A stretch of DNA of 64,000 bases from Strigamia acuminata (GCA_949358305.1 OX442319.1:1550001-1614000); one strand, 5' to 3'; numbered from the stretch's first letter, positions 11,701 through 23,868 are shown. Program-made: numbers and translations. The notes: a model not told the origin generated them from the sequence alone.

Positions 11701-14060
11701 GACACGAGTAGAATGCACGCGACCGCACGCGCACTGCGAGGTTTAGACGAGCGAACGGATGCCGGCGCGGGAGCTTATCTTTTGCGACGAGTCGTCGGGG
11801 TTGCCGCTGCCACCACCACCGCCACCGTCCAGCGACCTCAACCGCCTTTATTCGCCGACTCGTTTATTTATTTATTTATTTATTTATTTGTTTATTTTTT
11901 TTGACCGGCCCGAAGGCCAGTCTGAGACCGAGAGAGCGAGGAAGGCGTTCAAGAAGGACGCCTACAGCCACTGGAAGCGAGAACCCGGCTACCACGCCGC
12001 CCGGCGGGTACTGAGCCGCTCGACCGAGCGGCGGGCCCGAGTTCCGCTGGCGATCTGAAAGTGTTGGCAAAACCCATCGAACGTGTTGAGGAAGACTCCC
12101 ATCGACTGGGACGGCGCGAGACCCCCAGGAAATGGAAATAAAATACGAAACAACGGATTCCCTACAAATTTTTTTTCCCGGTAAATTACGACGAAGATAA
12201 TCTAATTAACGGTTAAAGTACGAACCGCAGAGTCGGTGCCACGACCGGAGAATTAAAACTTTAATCGTCTTTCCTTTTTCGGGTGATCTATGCCGATCGC
12301 CACATCGGACACGAGTAGAATGCACGCGACCGCACGCGCACTGCGAGGTTTAGACGAGCAAACGGATGCCGGCGCGGGAGCTTATCTTTTGCGACGAGTC
12401 GTCGGGGTTGCCGCTGCCACCACCACCGCCACCGTCCAGCGACCCCAACCGCCTTTATTCGCCGACTCGTTTATTTATTTATTTATTTATTTATTTGTTT
12501 ATTTTTTTTGACCGGCCCGAAGGCCGGTCTGAGACCGAGAGGTGCTCTCGACAAAGATGTGTCCACCGTTGGATGCAAGAACTCGGGTACCGCGCCACTC
12601 GACGGGTACTGCGCCGCTCGGACGAGCCACGGCCCCTCGTTCCGCTGGCGATCTGGAAACTCCCACAAAGTTTGTCGAACGCATCGAGCGAGACTCGCTC
12701 CGATTATGACGGCGTAAGACCCCCGAAAGATGAAAATGAAATACGGAAATGTCAATTTTCCGTAAAAATTTTATTCCGATAAATTGCGACGACGATAATC
12801 TAATTAACGATTAAAGCACGAACCGCGAAGTCGGTTCCACAACCGGAGAATTAAAATTTTAATCGTCTTTCTTTTTCGTGTGATATTTTTTTTACCTCGT
12901 ACCGGTCGCTACATCGGACACGAGTAGAATGCACGCGACCACACGCGCACTGTGAGGTTTAAACGAACGAACGGATATCGGCGCGGGAGCTTATTTTTTG
13001 GGACGAGCCGTCGTCGCTCAGTGACCCCAGCCGCCTCTATTCGCCGGGACGGATGCGTTTTATTTTCCGACTCATTTATTTATTATTTTGACCGACCCGA
13101 AAGCCAGTCTGAGACCGAGACCGCTTAGATCATGTTAAGCGGATTGAGGTCCTACCGCACCATCGGCCGACGATCGGACGGAGAAGCGCGCATACCGCAC
13201 CATCGACCGATGGTCGGATAGAGGCGCGCATGTACTCGAGTCTCGATCTAAAAGCGTCTTCAGAGTCTATCGGATGCGATGACCGGGACTCGCATCGACT
13301 GCGACGGTACACGGTCCCTGGGAAATGATTTAAAAATGTAAAACGACGATTATTTTGTAAAACTTTTATTCGAATCTGCCACAACGAAAATAACCTAATT
13401 AACGGTTAAAGCACGAACCGCAAAGTCGGTTCCACGACCGGAGAATTAAAAATTTAATCGTATTTCTTTTTCGGGTGATATTTTTTTTTTTAACCCCGTA
13501 CCGATCGCCACACCGGACACGAGTAGAATGCACGCGACCGCACGCGCTGCGAGGTTTAGACGGACGAAGGAATGCTGGTGCGGGAGCTTATTTTCGGGGC
13601 GAGTCGTCGGGGCTACCGCCGCCGCTGCCGCCGCTCAACGACGCCACCCGCCCCTAGTCTCGCCGGGACGGGGGCGTTCTATTTTCGATTTATTCATTTA
13701 TTTGTTATTTTGACCGGCCCGAAGGCCAGTCCGAGACCGTGACGAAGCAAGGGAGTTATTTGATCGGATACCGCGCCGCTCGGCGGGTACTGGCGCCGCT
13801 CGACCGAGCGGCGGGCCCGAGTTCCGCGTCCGATCTGAAAGCATTCGCGAAGCCCGTCGAACGTGTTCGGGAAGACTCCCGTCCACAACGACGACGCGAG
13901 ACCCTCGGAAGATGAAAATAAAATACGATACGGCCGATTTTCTATAAAATTTTTATCCCGATAAGTCACGACGAAGATAATCCAATTAACCGTTAAAGCA
14001 CGGGTCGCGGAGTCGATTCCACGACCGGGGAATCAAATTTCGACTGTCTGTCTGTCTTCC
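8770..14060. repeat. Tandem array of nine ~600-bp repeat units
   Basis: A GGCC-CGAA-GGCC hairpin block recurs at about 8782, 9386, 9976, 10618, 11256, 11900, 12508, 13087 and 13710, so units are about 580-645 bp. Each unit, on the plus strand, carries this hairpin preceded by TTTATTTATT, a variable middle, an ATAAAATTTTTATT motif, a conserved AACGGTTAAAGCACG block, a GAATTAAAATTTTAATC palindrome, a T run, and a conserved CACGAGTAGAATGCACG block. Read on the minus strand, each unit ends in a small hairpin plus an AAATAATAAATA tail, like the 3' end of a non-LTR retroelement. The middle part varies most between units (about 12000-12060 versus 13200-13260). No protein gene is supported; reading frames here are repeated unit translations. 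Confidence 0.85.
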
Positions 14061-14402
14061 CCCGTTACCCGTTTTTTAATTCCGAGCGATGTCCGGCGCG
14101 CGCCCGTTCGCTCCCTCCCTCTACCCGGAATAGACAGACGTGAGAACGGAGCAAAATCTCTGACCTCGGCCCGTCCCGCCGCTAGTTTATTTATTTTCGA
14201 CTTATTTATTTATTTATTTATTTATTTATCTATTTATTATTTTGTTTGTTTATTTAATTATTCTATTTTATTTTATTTTTTTAATGAATTATTATTATTA
14301 TTGTTGTTTAGCTAGAAGTATGCTACGTCGCGTGTCATTATCGCCATTGTTATCACCGGGCGTCGCGTCGGTTCATTCGCCAAAATCAGACAGACAGACA
14401 CA

Positions 14403-15589
14403 ATGGACGCGACACGCGCTTCGCACACGGAGGTAAATTATTAAACCATTACTTGTAAAATGTTATTTTGTCAATTGGCCGCGTTCGCGTTTTGCGTGCG
14501 CAGAATGCACGAACTCACCGAGTTACTCGCGTAAACGTTAGCGTCGCCGTTGTTCTTGTCGCTAGACGAAACGACCAATTTGACGAATGGACGAACGAGT
14601 TTAACGAATTTGATAAAACTTAACGAGTGGACGAGATTAACGAATGAATGAATAAATAAAAAAAAATAAAGAAATAAATAGGCGTTTGTTTCGGGGCAAT
14701 TCGTATAGTGCAACAAGTCGTGCGGTGAAACTATAGCGCCCCCCTCTCGCTCGTCCTTCGGTCTCTTTTCCTCACCTCCACCCCTTCTTCTTTCGGTTTT
14801 ACCGCGCTCGCGCTTCGATTTAATTCAATTTAATTTAATTTATTCCTTCTCTACAGATGCCGATCGAAAACGAGAGCGAGAGTGGGAGCGAGAACGAGGC
14901 GCTGACGCAGCTGCAGTCGCCGCAGTCGCAGCTACCGTCGCAACCACCGTCACCGGGGACGTCGGAGACGCCGACGCAGCCACAGTCGCCGCAGTCGCAG
15001 CTACCGTCGCAACCACCGTCACCGGGGACGTCGGAGACGCCGACGCAGCCACAGTCGCCGGAGACGCAGCGAACGGTAAAGCGTCCCGGGGAAGCGGGCG
15101 ATCCGGCGCCAACCAAAAAGGTATCCCGTCAAGATTGTCGTCGTTCATTCGTCTATTCATTCGCCTATTCCCCCTCCATTTTCCAGCCGCGTCAAGACGG
15201 AGAATCGTCGCCAGCGCGCGTCGTCGCCTCGTCGTCGAGCGACGCCGTCCCATCTACGTCGTCCGCCGCTCCCTTGTCGGGCGGGCTGGAGGCTCCGGCA
15301 AAGACAGTGGCGGAGGAGGGAGAGGGCGAAGAAGGAGGAGAGGGAGGAGAAGGAGAAGAAGAGGAAGAAGAAGAAGATGAAGAGGAAGAGGAGGAAGAGA
15401 GCGACGACCGAGACGTCGCCGATGGAGTCGAGTTGCTCCCGGCTGGAGGCCCTGTGTTCTCGCGTTTGGCGTTGGACGCGCACCGCGCTATAGTTAGAAT
15501 GCTGATGCGCATGGTGAGTGAGTCAGTCGGTGGAAAACGTTCACCGTGCATGTACGCACCTTTTTTTCCCCGTATTTCGACGAACATTC

Positions 15590-15623
<34 letters not shown>

Positions 15624-15755
15624 CCGCCACCCAACACTGGTGGCTCCTCCGACGCACCGGCGGTTACCCGCGAGTCGAAGAAACGGGACAGTGAGCGAAT
15701 TCTCCACTAAGCGCCTCTTCGAATACTCATCTTTTCTTCTCTCATTTCAGAATAG
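14403..15755 (+). CDS. Acidic low-complexity protein, five exons
   Basis: Exons 14403-14432, 14857-15120, 15187-15513, 15624-15690 and 15751-15755 have GT...AG borders and keep phase, giving about 230 residues. The start is the ATG at 14403, because the ATG at 14857 sits directly after a splice acceptor. The protein has a tandem proline/glutamine/serine repeat (QSPQSQLPSQPPSPGTSETP twice), a Ser-rich stretch, a long Glu/Asp run (about residues 145-175), then a short block (SRLALDAHRAIVRMLMRM) that could form a helix. I do not recognise a family. Composition resembles nuclear acidic proteins, which is inference only. It lies between two satellite arrays, and the terminal five-base exon is the least certain part. 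Confidence 0.5.
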
Positions 15756-15789
15756 ATGGATAGGCAGATAAAGGCGACATCGAGGATCG

Positions 15790-16250
15790 AAACGGCCAAT
15801 ATTTCATTTTATTTCATTTCATTTCATCTTTATTTTATTTTATTTTATTTTATTTTATTTTATTTTTTTATGTATTCGATTTGTTTATTAATTTGTTTGT
15901 TTGTTTTCATTTGTTTTCATCGATTCGTTTAAAATGCTAGACGAATAAAAAATAAATAAATAGATAAACGAACTCGGTTGTTGTTGCGTGGCTTCTTTAA
16001 GCGAGCTCGGGGTTGCCTCGCACGCACGAGGGGCGCACCGGTAGTTACTTCCGTGGTGTTGCGCCGTGCACACCGTGCGCCGACGGTAGTTTGCGCGCAT
16101 TGTCTGTCGCGCGACCCACTCGGTCTATCGGTACGGAGGCATCGTCGTGGTTCGTATTTTGGAGCGGCCGTGTCTGGCCTCGAGAGGGAGAGGAGGGGGA
16201 GGAGGAGGAGGGAGGGGAGACGGTGACAAATATTTATTTTGAAACAAATT
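15790..16250. other. Intergenic, simple repeats
   Basis: ATTTT/TTTCA runs at about 15800-15870 and TTTG runs at about 15885-15920, then GC-rich sequence and a GAGG-rich purine tract at about 16185-16225. No gene or RNA is evident. Confidence 0.5.
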
Positions 16251-16254
16251 ACCG

Positions 16255-18640
16255 GGACTACCGGCGCTCGTTGGCGCCCGTTGTCCCGTGCGGGCCGTTA
16301 ACGGGCCGCCGACGATCCCGCAACGGCCCCGTAACGGCCCGTACGGGCCGTTAACGGGCCGCACGAGGTTGGCGAGGCCGCCGCACGGGCCGCCGACGGT
16401 CCCGTCACGATCCCGTAACGGCCCGTACAAGCCGTTAACGGGCCGCCGACGGTCCCGTCACGATCCCGTAACGGCCCGTACAAGCCGTTAACGGGCCGCC
16501 GACGGTCCCGTCACGATCCCGTCACGGCCCGTGCGGGCCGTTAACGGGCCGCCAACGGTCCCGTCACGATCCCGTCACGGCTCGTGCGGGCCGTTAACGG
16601 GCCGCCGACGGTCCCGTCACGATCCCGTCACGGCTCGTGCGGGCCGTTAACGGGCCGCCGACGGTCCCGTCACGATCCCGTCACGGCCCGTGCGGGCCGT
16701 TAACGGGCCGCCAACGGTCCCGTCACGATCCCGTCACGGCTCGTGCGGGCCGTTAACGGGCCGCCGACGGTCCCGTCACGATCCCGTCACGGCCCGTGCG
16801 GGCCGTTAACGGGCCGCCAACGGTCCCGTCACGATCCCGTCACGGCCCGTGCGGGCCGTTAACGGGCCGCCAACGGTCCCGTCACGATCCCGTCACGGCC
16901 CGCGCGGGCCGTTAACGGGCCGCCGACGGTCCCGTCACGATCCCGTCACGGCTCGTGCGGGCCGTTAACGGGCCGCCGACGGTCCCGTCACGATCCCGTC
17001 ACGGCTCGTGCGGGCCGTTAACGGGCCGCCGACAGTCCCGTCACGATCCCGTCACGGCCTGTGCGGGCCGTTAACGGGCCGTTAACGGGCCGTTAACGGC
17101 CCGTTAACGGCGTAAAACCAAAAACAGGATTCGAGATTAATGTCTATGAATGTAGTACGCGTTTTCACGTACGTGTTGTCGGTTGTTGATTTTTTCGATT
17201 TACGCCGTAACGGCCCGTTAACGGCCCGTTAACGGCCCGTCAACGGCCCGTCAACGGCCCGCAACGGCCCGCACGGGCCGTTAACGGGCCGCCAACGGTC
17301 CCGTCACGATCCCGTCACGGCCCGTGCGGGCCGTTAACGGGCCGCCGACGGTCCCGTCACGATCCCGTCACGGCCTTCGTTCCCGGACTTCGGCTCGCCG
17401 ACGGCCCGTACGACCTCACGCGGGCCGTTAACGGGCCGTTAACGGGCCGTTAACGGCCCGTTAACGGCGTAAAACCAAAAACAGGATTCGAGATTAATGT
17501 CTATGAATGTTGTACGCGTTTTCACGTACGTGTTGTCGGTTGTTGATTTTTTCGATTTACGCCGTTAACGGCCCGTTAACGGCCCGTTAACGGCCCGTCA
17601 ACGGCCCGCATGGAGTCGTACGGGCCGTTAACGGGCCGCCAACGGTCCCGTCACGATCCCGTCACGGCTCGTGCGGGCCGTTAACGGGCTGCCGACGGTC
17701 CCGTCACGATCCCGTCACGGCCCGTGCGGGCCGTTAACGGGCCGCCGACGGTCCCGTCACGATCCCGTCACGGCGCGTGCGGGCCGTTAACGGGCCGCCA
17801 ACGGTCCCGTCACGATCCCGTCACGGCTCGTGCGGGCCGTTAACGGGCCGCCGACAGTCCCGTCACGATCCCGTCACGGCCTGTGCGGGCCGTTAACGGG
17901 CCGTTAACGGCCCGTTAACGGCGTAAAACCAAAAACAGGATTCGAGATTAATGTCTATGAATGTTGTACGCGTTTTCACGTACGTGTTGTCGGTTGTTGA
18001 TTTTTTCGATTTACGCCGTAACGGCCCGTTAACGGCCCGTTAACGGCCCGTCAACGGCCCGTCAACGGCCCGCAACGGCCCGCACGGGCCGTTAACGGGC
18101 CGCCAACGGTCCCGTCACGATCCCGTCACGGCCCGTGCGGGCCGTTAACGGGCCGCCGACAGTCCCGTCACGATCCCGTCACGGCCTTCGTTCCCGGACT
18201 TCGGCTCGCCGACGACCCGTACGACCTCACGCGACCCGTTAACGGCGTAAAACCAAAAACAGGATTCGAGATTAATGTCTATGAATGTTGTACGCGTTTT
18301 CACGTACGTGTTGTCGGTTGTTGATTTTTTCGATTTACGCCGTTAACGGCCCGTTAACGGCCCGTTAACGGCCCGTCAACGGCCCGCATGGAGTCGTACG
18401 GGCCGTTAACGGGCCGCCGACGGTCCCGTCACGGTCCCGTCACGGCGCGTGCGGGCCGTTAACGGGCCGCCAACGGTCCCGTCACGATCCCGTCACGGCC
18501 CGTGCGGGCCGTTAACGGGCCGCCAACGGTCCCGTCACGATCCCGTCACGGCTCGTGCGGGCCGTTAACGGGCCGCCGACAGTCCCGTCACGATCCCGTA
18601 ACGGCCCGTTACGGCCAAGGGCCGTAACGGGCTGAAAACG
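16255..18640. repeat. GC-rich 53-bp satellite with GTTAAC palindromes and four embedded AT-rich inserts
   Basis: The unit GGGCCGTTAACGGGCCGCC plus a GACGGTCCCGTCACGATCCC-type half repeats every 53 bp (for example starts at 16535 and 16588). It is interrupted four times by a nearly identical ~95-bp sequence (about 17112-17206, 17468-17565, 17923-18016, 18244-18341) that starts GGCGTAAA and ends TTTACGCC and is flanked by CCGTTAACGG repeats on both sides. The sequences following the inserts alternate (a CAACGGCCCGC type after the first and third, a CATGGAGTCGT type after the second and fourth), giving a higher-order period of about 780-810 bp. No coding potential. Confidence 0.9.
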
Positions 18641-19038
18641 GGAAAACTGAAAGAGTCGGGTGCGAGACCACGTGACCCGGAGTGTGGTTTTTGGGGGCGA
18701 GGGCCGTCCTCCGACCGCGCCGTGACGCGCCCCGAGTCGGATCAAGAGGCGACCCGGTCGGAAACCGAACCTCGGGGTTCCTCGAGGCGTGGTTTTTTGG
18801 GGACGGGGGGGAGGGGGGGATCGGGTCGCGTGCTCCGAACGCGCCGCGACGCGCCGTGGGTCGGTCACCAACCTTTGTCAATATTTTATAAATTTCCACG
18901 GAATTTCAGCAATGTTTGTTTTACATAAGTCCGTCAAATCGGGCAGAAATATCCCGTACAATGTCGCTGCAATTCTGTGGAAATTTATCAGATATTGACA
19001 AAATTCGGTGACGGGCGGAAAGGCGATTCCCGGGCGGA

Positions 19039-19071
<33 letters not shown>

Positions 19072-19260
19072 ACGGCCGGCGCCTACGCCGACGGGGCGCG
19101 GAGGGCGAGTGCACTGTTCACGCATGTGGGCGCGTGTGGACGCTCGATTTACTGGCGCGTTGGACAAGTCAAAAAAAATTTCCCAATGTCTGACAAAAAT
19201 TCCATCGAATCACGGCAATATTTGACAACACTTGCACAGATTTTTAGCAACATTCACCGG
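18640..19260. other. Transition zone between satellite and copia element
   Basis: GC-rich unique-looking sequence to about 18870, then an imperfect inverted repeat with arms near 18872-18912 and 18950-19000 sharing TTGTCAATAT and ATAAATTTCCAC, then a GA run (19040-19062). No gene is seen. Base composition falls from GC-rich to AT-rich here. Confidence 0.5.
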
Positions 19261-21885
19261 CGAGGTCGTTGATGAACTCGCTTTACCCCGATGAATCTCG
19301 CGCGACAACAACCCTGCGAAAATACCAAATCTCGTACGAATAATAAACACGGCGCAAACCGCACAAAAACCCACGACATAAAATCGAATGTCGTCTATCG
19401 GCACTCTCAGCATTCCCCCGGACATTTTCCGGAAGAGTTTGACCCGGCCGGAATCCGAGGAATAGTCACTCCCAAAGTGCGGATTTTGCGGGTGCACTCG
19501 CTTCCGAAGGATAGAGTTAACTGCAAAATAGAGGCCAATATTGTGAACACAACTGCACCTTCTGCGCAACAGAGTGCAGCGGTGGGTGGAAATTCGGTCA
19601 AAAATGTTGTAAAAAGTGAAAGTGTCATTAATCCTTTACTAAAAACAGTAGATTTTAAGGCAGCATTACTAAACACATTGAGTGGCGCAGTGCAGACTGC
19701 AGCGAAGCAGCAAGTGAGCGTAAATGCGCTAGTAAATGCGTCAAATCTTAAGAAAAGCGATTTAAATGATACTAACGGGCAAAATAATTCGAATGGGGGA
19801 AAAATCGAAAAGATCAAAGTGAAACCACAGCCAATGGACATTTGGCACTCCAGAATGGGCCATTTTAACGCAAGTGGGATTGCAAAAATGGAAATTTCAC
19901 CGGATATTTTCGGAGTTAAACTCTCCGACAAAGAACTTTCGCCTTGCGACGCGTGTTCGAAGGCAAAGAGCACTAGGGCAACCTTTTCCCCAATCCCTGA
20001 AATTTCTACGAAGGGAATATTGGAAGTAATCCACATGGATCTGTGGGGCCCTCAGCCTTTTAAATCTTTGGGTGGGGCCAGTTATTACCTGATAATTGTG
20101 GACGACTATTCACGTTTCATGTGGGTGGAAATTATTAAAAACAAGGGGGATGTATTTGAGCGTTTCAAACGATGGCAAACACAAGTTGAGCGCAGCACCG
20201 GGAAAAAGGTCAAATGCATCAAGACAGACAACGGCGGGGAGTTTGTGTCGAAAAAGTGGGATGACTATGCGGCTTCTATTGGGTTGAAGTGCATCACAAC
20301 AAACCCCTACTCCCCAGAAATGAATTCTGTGGCCGAAAGAGCAAACAGAACAATTGTTGGGGGAATTAGAGCCATGCTCTTCGAAAACAATTTTCCAAAG
20401 GGTTTGTGGGCAGAATTGGCCGTGACAGTTGTCTATCTTAAAAATAGATTCCCACATGCAAGCTTAAGTGGGAAAACCCCTTATAACTTGTTTTATAACA
20501 AGAAAATGTCGTTGAGACATTTAAGATGTATCGGTTCCAAAGTTTTCGTGCACATCCCTTCGCAAACAAGGAGAAGCAAGTTGGAAGAAAGGGCATGGCC
20601 TGGGGCCCTAGTCGGTTACGCGATTAAGACGCGGGGGTATCGAGTTTGGGACCCCAAATCCAACCAAGTGATTGCTTCAAAGCATGTGAAGATTAATGAA
20701 AATGTTTTTTGGCATGAATCGGTGCAATCAAATTCCATTCCACGTGAGCCAGATTTTGTAGCGGCATCATGGGATGAAGATTCAGATGATGAGATTCTTC
20801 CTGCTGTACAACAGCAACAGGTGCCCCCTGCTATACAGCAGTTATTTCAGTCCCCTAAACGTGCGATTCCGAATCCCCAATTAGTTGAACAGGCTGCTGA
20901 GCCTGAAGTTGTGGAAGAAAACGCGCAGGCGGCTGGTGGAGTTCAGGAGGAAGAAATGGAAACTTCACCTCCACCGGTTAGAAGGAACCCACCACGAGGT
21001 GCTAAGTTAAAGGGGGACACAGTGAAACAGCGTGCAGCTGCTCCTGAGGAATTAAAAATTTTGGATATGACACAATGGCAACGGAGAGAAACCGTTAGGC
21101 AAAGTGGTGAAACTGCTGGGCAGGTAGATGTGATCTACATAACACCACTTGGCGATAGAATCCGCAGTCGGATTGATGTTGTACGATGGTGCAAAGAAGA
21201 AGACTATCAGTACGATGGGGGTTGTTTCGATTTCAAAGCAACAAATGAGACCATTGGGTTCGCCGGTCATGCATCCGTTGAACCGGACACATTTGAAGAG
21301 GCTATGTCCAATCCCAACAAATCTGACTGGCAGGATGCCATGGATGATGAAATTAATATCTTTAATGACAGAAAAGTTTACGAAGAAGTTGATAAAACCG
21401 AAGGGACGAATTTACTGGGAACAAAATGGATTTATAAAATCAAACGTGACCATACTGGGGCAATTAAGCGTTGGAGAGCACGTTTGGTTGCGCAAGGTTT
21501 TGGGCAGAAAGAAGGAGTTGACTTCACTGACAAGGGGAGAGCACCAATAAGCTATCACAGATTGTTGTAATATTAAACAAGAAGGATTGTTATATCATGC
21601 TGAATGAGACCCTAAAATAATTTCATTCCATAAACAGCCAACAATGCAAACAATGAGCTGAAAGTTGGCACTATTTTGTCTGTGTATACATCAAATCTGA
21701 GCAATCAGGCCTAGTGTATGAATACTGTAAACAACAGTTGCTAGGTAAAAAATAGTTCCAAGATCCAAGTTCAATTTTATCATTTGAGATTCAATGATGT
21801 CATTTCCTCTTTTGATATCACATGACATATGACATCAGAACTTTGTTCAACAACATGACTGTCTTCATGAAGACAATAATAGTTT

Positions 21886-21957
21886 GTAGTGGTGGTCCAG
21901 TGGTTCAGGTAATGGACTAGGAATCTTTCCACACAGGTTCAAATCCTGCTGTCTGTG
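21886..21957 (+). repeat. tRNA-Ser-like sequence in left arm of foldback element
   Basis: A box TGGTCCAGTGG (21893-21903) and B box GGTTCAAATCC (21936-21946) are present with the intervening AATCTTTCCACACA block. It resembles the tRNA-Ser at 32981-33062 (GATCTTCCCGCACAGGTTCG there), including the variable-arm region. The anticodon arm is shortened and does not fold well, so this is a tRNA-derived module, not a functional tRNA. Confidence 0.6.
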
Positions 21958-22130
21958 AAAATTTTTTACTTTAATTTTTTAATTTTTTTTAGCAGTAATT
22001 TTAATGTTTGTAATTTTATGTTTGTTTTTAGAAAACTTTAATTAATTAATTTTAATTTTTTAACAAACATAAAATTACAAACATTAAAATTACTGCTAAA
22101 AAAAATTAAAAAATTAAAGTAAAAAATTTT

Positions 22131-22202
22131 CACAGACAGCAGGATTTGAACCTGTGTGGAAAGATTCCTAGTCCATTACCTGAACCACTGGACCACCACT
22201 AC
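22131..22202 (-). repeat. tRNA-Ser-like sequence in right arm of foldback element
   Basis: This is the mirror copy of the left-arm module, on the minus strand, with the same A and B boxes. The two internal pol III-type promoters would therefore point toward each other across the loop. Confidence 0.6.
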
Positions 22203-23868
22203 AAACTATTATTGTCTTCATGAAGACAGTCATGTTGTTGAACAATGTTCTGATGTCATATGTCATGTGATATCAAAAGAGGAAATGACATCATTGAATC
22301 TCAAATGATAAAATTGAACTTGGATCTTGGAACTATTTTTTACCTAGCAACTGTTGTTTACAGTATTCATACACTAGGCCTGATTGCTCAGATTTGATGT
22401 ATACACAGACAAAATAGTGCCAACTTTCAGCTCATTGTTTGCATTGTTGGCTGTTTATGGAATGAAATTATTTTAGGGTCTCATTCAGCATGATGTAACA
22501 ATCCTTCTTGTTTAATATTACAACAATCTGTGATAGCTTATTGGTGCTCTCCCCTTGTGAGATATTTTCACCAGTGATCAACTTTGTTCTCGTACTGATA
22601 TTCTTTTGTTCTCTTGTGGTTCTGCAAGGCTGGCGAGATACACATCTCGACATCAAGTCTGCGTACTTATACGGAGACCTTGATGTGCCACAATACATCA
22701 ATATCCCAAAAGGCTTCCGGACCAAGGAGAACCAACACAAATGTTGGCGGCTGGTCAAATCCTTGTACGAACTTCACCAGTCCGGAAGGATGTGGTATTT
22801 CAAGCTCCACGAACGATTATTGGAAATAGGATTCACTCCAGTCTTAGGGTTGAATTGCGTATATAATTACGGCTCAGATGCCGTCCTTTTGTTTTACGTG
22901 GACGACATTGTTTTGTTTAGTCGTGATGCTTTCGTTGAACAATGTATCATCGAGTGGATTCAAGAGAGCTTTGAAATTGTCAACCTTGGACCGGTGACTC
23001 TTTTATTAGGGATTCATTTTGAAAGGAAAAATGGGGACATTTTAGTACATCAAAAGAGTTATATTGCGAAATTAGTCGAGAAATACGACATTGATCCGTG
23101 CCATAAAATTAAAATCCCAGTCACGGTCGGTACCATGATACAGAAGGTACAACCAGGCGAACAAATAAACTCGACGTTCCCATACAGGTCCCTAGTAGGG
23201 AGTTTACTATTTATCGCGAATAGAACGCGTCCAGATATCCTCTTCAGCGTTATTGTATTGTCTCAATACAACGAGACCCACTCTAACAGGCATGTTAAAA
23301 TGCTAATACAAGTGTTAAGATATCTGGCGAATACCCCCGATTATGTTATCAACTTAGCTAATTGTAAAAACAACAATTTAACGGTTTACACCGACGCGTC
23401 CTTTGCTTTGGACCAAGACAGTAGGAGAAGCTTTGGTGGTCACATAGTTTATTTAGGAGGGGTTCCGATTTCATGGAATTGTCGAAAACAATCCATGACT
23501 TCACTGAGTATTATGGAAAGCGAGTTTCTCGCAGTTGTCGATGGCGTGAGAGAGGTGATATGGCTAGAACGTTTGTACGATGCCGATATCATCTTGTGTT
23601 TTGGAAGAAGCGTTCCTTGTGTTTACGCCGATAGTATGCCGGCAATCAACTACGCGAAGAACAAAATCGAAAATCGTGCAAATAAACATATAGATGTTAA
23701 ATTGCACTTTCTCCGTGATTGGTTTGAAAGAGGGGTGTTTAACATCAAGCATGTACCTGGCGAATTAAACATCGCCGATTTGATGACGAAGTGGTTGCCG
23801 CGCCCTAGATTGTGTCAGCTCTGTGAGCATATTTTTGTCGTAGTCAAATAGTTGCGCAAAGGGGGATT

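Larger units (their letters stand above)
21531..22557. mobile_element. Foldback (giant hairpin) element with 496-bp arms and TGA target duplication
   Basis: Left arm 21531-22026 and right arm 22062-22557 are near-perfect reverse complements (I noted only about two mismatches) around a 35-bp AT-rich loop. The ends are CAAGGGGAGAGCACC and its complement. TGA is present immediately outside both ends (21528-21530 and 22558-22560), and removing the insert plus one TGA leaves the copia reading frame continuous, which fixes the borders. There is no transposase, so it is non-autonomous. A 3-bp duplication would suit PIF/Harbinger, CACTA or Zator-type elements; I cannot choose between them. Confidence 0.85.
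19291..23851 (+). pseudogene. Copia pol: integrase, reverse transcriptase and RNase H, interrupted
   Basis: The left part (19291-21570) has the GAG-pre-integrase HxxxH...CxxC zinc site (WHSRMGH, CDAC), the integrase core with its D, D and E residues (MDLWGP, KTDNGGEF, NSVAERANR), and the start of the reverse transcriptase (GTKWIYKIKR). The right part (about 22560-23851) holds the rest of the polymerase with the YVDD active site and an RNase H with TDAS, MESEF and YADS motifs. The insert stops the polymerase early. The first ~180 residues do not look like gag. As it stands the copy cannot make full Pol. Confidence 0.85.

Noticed and set aside
16255-18640. CRISPR-like array of regularly spaced repeats
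   Set aside because: Repeats are directly tandem without unique spacers, and the genome is eukaryotic; it is a satellite.
19500-19570. 5' LTR of the first copia element near the start of its frame
   Set aside because: No second copy of the TGTTAGGAAATG-led sequence exists upstream; the left end is missing.
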